From Gemmatimonadaceae bacterium (lineage in GTDB: Bacteria > Gemmatimonadota > Gemmatimonadetes > Gemmatimonadales > Gemmatimonadaceae), in contig JACDHQ010000013.1 in NCBI GenBank assembly GCA_013820975.1, forward strand, positions 3,421 to 12,674: 9,254 nt of DNA, read 5' to 3'. Of the stretch, positions 7,482 through 9,254 are shown in pieces. Position 1 is the first letter of the stretch. Every line of letters starts with the position of its first letter. Both the position numbers and the translations under genes were made by a program. The notes under the pieces are model-generated. The model saw only the letters and a program-made list of their open reading frames with translations. It had not been told where the DNA came from and made no database searches.

Positions 7482-7862
7482 TCAGCCGATCCGGGGATTC
7501 CATTCCGAATACGCGAAGTCATTCATGGATCCCAGGACTCGCCGGCTCGCTGTGGGAGCGATACGATGTACATCCATAGCGCGGCGCTCCCGCTCGATTG
7601 CCGCCGGAGCGACGCGGAGTTCGGCCAGCATCGCGGCGACCGCCCCTGTCAGCCGCCCTGGAAGCGCCGAGAGATTCTTCGCGGGGACCAGCACCGTCAG
7701 CAACGATCGGTCGCTCGTGCAGAGCACCAGGCGGAGCCGGGCCACATTCAGCACGTTGGCATACCAATCCCCGAGAACCGTCGTCGACTGGTCTTCGTCG
7801 GTGGGTCCGCCAGCAGGGGGGAAGCGGCTGAGGAGGCGCCGCGTGCAGCGAAGCGTGAACAT
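7482..7862 (-). CDS. DUF6933-like protein, short at the C-terminus
   Basis: 126 residues from the ATG at 7862. It is recognised from the family pattern STTVLGDWYAN (26-36), a central VLVPAKN segment and GSMNDFAY (111-118). The family is uncharacterised and soluble, so no function is proposed. From memory these proteins continue a further 30-50 residues after NDFA; here only eight residues (SEWNPRIG) follow before the stop, so the gene is probably C-terminally truncated or shifted near the attachment site. Another frame after NDFA stays open for about 18 codons (including RLTRQLFERAT), which might be the original tail, but I cannot confirm that. The start lies 25 bp after the preceding core box; no Shine-Dalgarno is visible. 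A TTG at 7892 inside the attachment site would add ten residues and is unlikely. Confidence 0.72.
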   Translation of the reverse strand: MFTLRCTRRLLSRFPPAGGPTDEDQSTTVLGDWYANVLNVARLRLVLCTSDRSLLTVLVPAKNLSALPGRLTGAVAAMLAELRVAPAAIERERRAMDVHRIAPTASRRVLGSMNDFAYSEWNPRIG

Positions 7863-7886
7863 GCAGGGAGTTCGGGTGCCACCGAA

Positions 7887-7977
7887 GGCCAACGTTCAGC
7901 TGCGGAGCCGCAGCGCCGGAGCCATGCAGCGGCGCGGAACACCATGCGGCTTCGTCAGCTGCAGCAACCGATTAGAT
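7887..7977 (-). repeat. Integron attC-like recombination site (best example)
   Basis: Read on the minus strand, the 91-bp site runs in order: ATCTAAT (7977-7971, R''-like, RYYYAAC with one change), spacer, GCAGCTGACG (L'', 7962-7953), inner stem AGCCGCA, loop, TGCGGCT, GCAGCTGAAC (L', 7903-7894), and GTTGGCC (R'-like, 7893-7887). The inner stems AGCCGCA/TGCGGCT (plus 7906-7912 and 7945-7951) and GCGCC/GGCGC (7913-7917 and 7931-7935) are perfect complements. The L arms pair around CAGCTG with one extrahelical A, the asymmetry that integron integrases use to choose the strand. It starts 20 bp after one stop and ends 25 bp before the next ATG. Confidence 0.72.
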
Positions 7978-7997
7978 GGCCCCTCGCCAGGACCCGG

Positions 7998-8426
7998 TCA
8001 AGGGAGGCGGAGGTCCACCGAGACGGTATCGGGGCGGTCGCGCTCGTAGCGGAAGGTAGCAAGACCGGCCGCGAGGCGGACCGTATCCGGTAGCCCCGGT
8101 CGTACGACTGCCGCGCGCAAGGCGAGCGGTCCGGGCGAGAACATCGAGTAGGCGAGTCCGCGGAACGCACCGTCAGCATCGGTCTGCGAGGCCCCGAATC
8201 CGTTGAGCGCGAGCAGATCCGCCGTGGTACCCGTGGGTACGCCGTCGAGGTAGACCCGTGCGCCGGCGATAGCGAGTCCATTCGCGTCGGTCAGCGTCCC
8301 CCGCACGTACACGGCCGACCGAGCCGGCGGGCACCCGCAAAGGTCCGTAGGAATCGAGCAGGCCAAGGTGGCGCCAACGCCGACCAGTGCAAAGCGACTC
8401 ATGCGGGTGAAGGTCCAGCGAATCAT
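7998..8426 (-). CDS. Small lipoprotein with a carboxypeptidase-regulatory-like (Ig-type) domain
   Basis: 142 residues. The basic N-terminus MIRWTFTRMSR precedes a hydrophobic run and TLAC (Cys23), a plausible lipoprotein signal, with further cysteines just after (DLCGCPP). The body reads AVYVRGTLTDANG, AIAGARVYLDG and SQTDADGAFRG, the strand-turn pattern of carboxypeptidase-regulatory-like beta-sandwich domains, which usually bind or present other parts at the cell surface. No enzymatic domain is attached. The ATG at 8426 has GAGGA 10 bases upstream, lying inside the preceding attachment-like site, so that site would supply the ribosome binding site of this gene. Met9 is an alternative start but has no such site. 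It is bounded on both sides by attachment-like elements. The signal-peptide and fold calls are good; the function is unknown. Confidence 0.75.
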   Translation of the reverse strand: MIRWTFTRMSRFALVGVGATLACSIPTDLCGCPPARSAVYVRGTLTDANGLAIAGARVYLDGVPTGTTADLLALNGFGASQTDADGAFRGLAYSMFSPGPLALRAAVVRPGLPDTVRLAAGLATFRYERDRPDTVSVDLRLP

Positions 8427-8430
8427 GACG

Positions 8431-8500
8431 GCGGTTCCTCAGCTGCGAGACGACGAAACTCGTGGTTATCCGACGCCCCAGCTCTGCTGCAAGGGCACCA
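8431..8500 (-). repeat. Degenerate attC-like site after the broken toxin
   Basis: The minus strand reads TTGCAGCAGAGCTG (8492-8479), similar to the L'' arm at 7962, and GCAGCTGAGG (8446-8437), similar to the L' arm. The stems between them pair poorly, and no intact GTTRRRY or RYYYAAC box is seen. It lies between the toxin remnant and the next start codon at 8426, where a cassette junction is expected. It overlaps the last third of the toxin remnant. Confidence 0.35.
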
Positions 8501-8588
8501 ATAGCGATGTTTGAGCGATGTATTCGTGGATGTCGTCGAGATCACCGAGCGCTTCCGCCGCCCAGATGATCGATGCCGGCGGAGTCAC
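8466..8588 (-). pseudogene. Truncated RelE/ParE-type toxin, N-terminal remnant
   Basis: A GTG start at 8588 overlaps the antitoxin stop (GTGA), the standard coupling in toxin-antitoxin operons. The first 28 residues, with IIWAAEAL, DLDDIHEYIAQ and then TS, match the N-terminus of ParE/RelE-superfamily toxins: strand, then helix, with the usual DL-x-x-I-x-x-YI pattern. The frame then runs into twelve unrelated residues and stops at 8466, against about 90-100 residues in intact toxins. The strands and catalytic or gyrase-binding C-terminal half are missing, so it should be inactive. The break coincides with the left arm of an attachment-like site, suggesting the toxin 3' end was lost by deletion or illegitimate recombination there. 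The ParE versus RelE assignment within the superfamily is tentative. Confidence 0.65.
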
Positions 8589-8769
8589 TTGCCCCCGTAC
8601 CGTTGCTGCATCTCAGCATGGGAGGTGGTGCGGTTCTCTCGGGCAGTTACCCGCCCCCGGCCACCTTCTCGAGCAGATAGAGGCGTTCCATCGCGTCTTC
8701 GAGCGTTGCATCGTCAGGCAGTAGCTCAACCGCCCGGAGGGCCTGCTGCTTCGGGGATGGTTCTGCCAT
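8585..8769 (-). pseudogene. ParD/RelB-like antitoxin with a one-base frameshift
   Basis: The ATG at 8769 has a strong GGAGG site. The uninterrupted frame gives 40 residues ending EKVAGGG and stops at 8647. It matches small antitoxins of the type ELLPDDATLEDAMERLYLLEKV, which normally continue for about 25 residues ending in a TxSHxE-type motif. That tail is present in another frame: REN then RTTSHAEMQQRYGGK, with its TGA at 8585-8587 overlapping the toxin GTG. Adding one base to the five-base C run at 8654-8658 (plus strand) joins the two into 61 residues with exactly ten residues between EKV and RTTSH, the spacing I expect for the family. This is therefore one base from intact: either a real mutation or a homopolymer sequencing error. 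Antitoxins of this kind bind and silence the toxin and repress their own promoter. Confidence 0.72.
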
Positions 8770-8774
8770 GGGTT

Positions 8775-8779
8775 CCTCC
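8775..8779 (-). promoter_or_regulatory. Strong ribosome binding site of the antitoxin
   Basis: The minus strand reads GGAGG 5 bases before the ATG at 8769. It sets the antitoxin start and excludes longer in-frame starts upstream, which would run through the attachment site. Confidence 0.7.
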
Positions 8780-8851
8780 GGGAGCCACAATCGGCGCTCG
8801 TAGGAAGATATGGGTGAGCATCGCCAGCCGCCAGAACACCGCCCTGTGCAG

Positions 8852-9009
8852 GCCAAACGCGGGAGTTCAGCTGCGGGGGTCAGCCTTCCAGCCACCAAGA
8901 TGGTGACGTTCAGAGGGACTGGCCAGCCACACAACCTGAACTACTCGGATCCGTTCGGACGGTGTCGGCAATTCATCACCGCCCTTGTCAGGTGCAGCGT
9001 TCGTTGGAC
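8852..9009 (-). repeat. Integron attC-like site after the PIN-like gene, long or composite
   Basis: On the minus strand the left end is GTCCAAC (9009-9003), a perfect RYYYAAC box, placed 7 bases after the stop of the upstream gene and followed by GCACCTGAC. The right end reads GCAGCTGAACTCCCGC and then GTTTGGC (8858-8852), close to the published consensus for attC 3' ends (GCSGCTKANCTC followed by CGTTAGSC). The span of 158 bp is somewhat longer than the usual attC range (roughly 57-141 bp), and the outer arms pair only partly, so it may be two half sites fused or a site with an insert. A small hairpin CACCAAGATGGTG lies at 8893-8905. Confidence 0.55.
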
Positions 9010-9016
9010 AGCCGGA

Positions 9017-9254
9017 TCACGGAACTCGAATGAACTGCCCGGGCACAAGCTTGACGAGCGCTGTCATTACTCCCGGCATCAGCGGACGAAGATCGACGAT
9101 GTCGTTGCTCGGCGCGCGCAGTGCCACGACACCGAACGGCAGCGTCTCGACTTGCTGCTGAAATGCGATGCCGCGATCCACGGTGATGAACGCCTCGAAG
9201 CCCACAGCGACGGCCTGTCGCAACAGCGCTCCATTGGCCGTCCCCGCCCAGCCC
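9017..9254 (-). CDS. PIN-like (DUF5615-type) toxin-like protein, N-terminus outside window
   Basis: The frame is open to the right edge; 78 codons plus the stop are visible. The fragment begins GWAGTANGALLRQAV and contains FEAFITVDRGIAFQQQ, FGVVALRAPSND and a terminal LVPGQFIRVP. This is the C-terminal two thirds of a small PIN-like family I know as DUF5615-like, in which an acidic residue after the third strand (the D of TVDRG) is part of the conserved acidic cluster. Members are about 110-120 residues and are often paired with a DUF433-type antitoxin; whether one lies to the right cannot be seen. None lies downstream, where the attachment-like site starts 7 bases after the stop. That tight stop-to-site spacing is typical of a gene cassette. 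A nuclease toxin role is inference from the family. Confidence 0.68.
   Translation of the reverse strand, partial: GWAGTANGALLRQAVAVGFEAFITVDRGIAFQQQVETLPFGVVALRAPSNDIVDLRPLMPGVMTALVKLVPGQFIRVP

Noticed and set aside
7213..8049. Plus-strand frame crossing the SDR start, the DUF6933 gene and an attachment site
   Set aside because: It spans several minus-strand features, has Arg/Ser-rich composition and no recognisable domain.
8770..8851. Possible promoter (TATCTT-like -10) in front of the antitoxin
   Set aside because: No -35 box at standard spacing; too weak to list, although such cassettes often carry their own promoter.
5334..8872. Recurrent GTTCAGCTGC considered as CRISPR or a dispersed repeat
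   Set aside because: Copies are irregularly spaced at gene junctions with a divergent partner arm, not direct repeats with spacers; integron sites explain them better.
8511..8906. Plus-strand frame opposite the toxin-antitoxin region
   Set aside because: It lies opposite recognisable antitoxin and toxin sequence and has no motif of its own.

Overview
High-GC bacterial DNA, densely coded, with bacterial Shine-Dalgarno sites and no RNA genes or insertion sequences that I can see. The mix of a KaiC-family ATPase with a soluble sensor kinase, several exported proteins and a cassette-like gene array suggests a soil or freshwater lineage such as Gemmatimonadota. That placement is inference from gene style, not from a marker gene.

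The window has two parts. Left part (about 1-3440, + strand): a 5'-truncated KaiC/RAD55-type double-ATPase-domain protein, followed 10 bp later by a cytosolic PAS-GAF-HisKA-HATPase sensor kinase. They look co-transcribed and form a signalling pair.

Right part (about 3479-9254, - strand): a head-to-tail run of single-gene units all read right to left. They are a PIN-like toxin (partial), a broken ParD/ParE-type toxin-antitoxin pair, a small lipoprotein with a carboxypeptidase-regulatory-like fold, a short DUF6933 protein, an SDR dehydrogenase, a Cys-rich lipoprotein with a calcium-binding motif, an exported beta-rich protein and an FAD monooxygenase. Between many of them lie imperfect palindromes with recurring arm motifs (GCAGCTGAAC and relatives), flanked by RYYYAAC-like and GTTRRRY-like boxes, each placed just after one stop codon and just before the next start. 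I read this as the cassette array of a chromosomal (sedentary) integron. No integrase is in view; it would be expected to the right of the window. The att-like sites are clearest on the right (7.9-9.0 kb) and decay leftward, with none recognisable beside the monooxygenase.

The genes do not form one pathway. The cassettes are an accessory collection: one toxin-antitoxin pair (damaged) and one lone toxin, two oxidoreductases, three exported proteins and one uncharacterised cytosolic protein. The most striking detail is the toxin-antitoxin cassette. The antitoxin reading frame is broken by one base in a five-cytosine run (+ strand), and restoring that base gives a full antitoxin that overlaps the toxin start by four bases. 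The toxin itself ends after about 28 family-like residues, where a degenerate attachment site begins.
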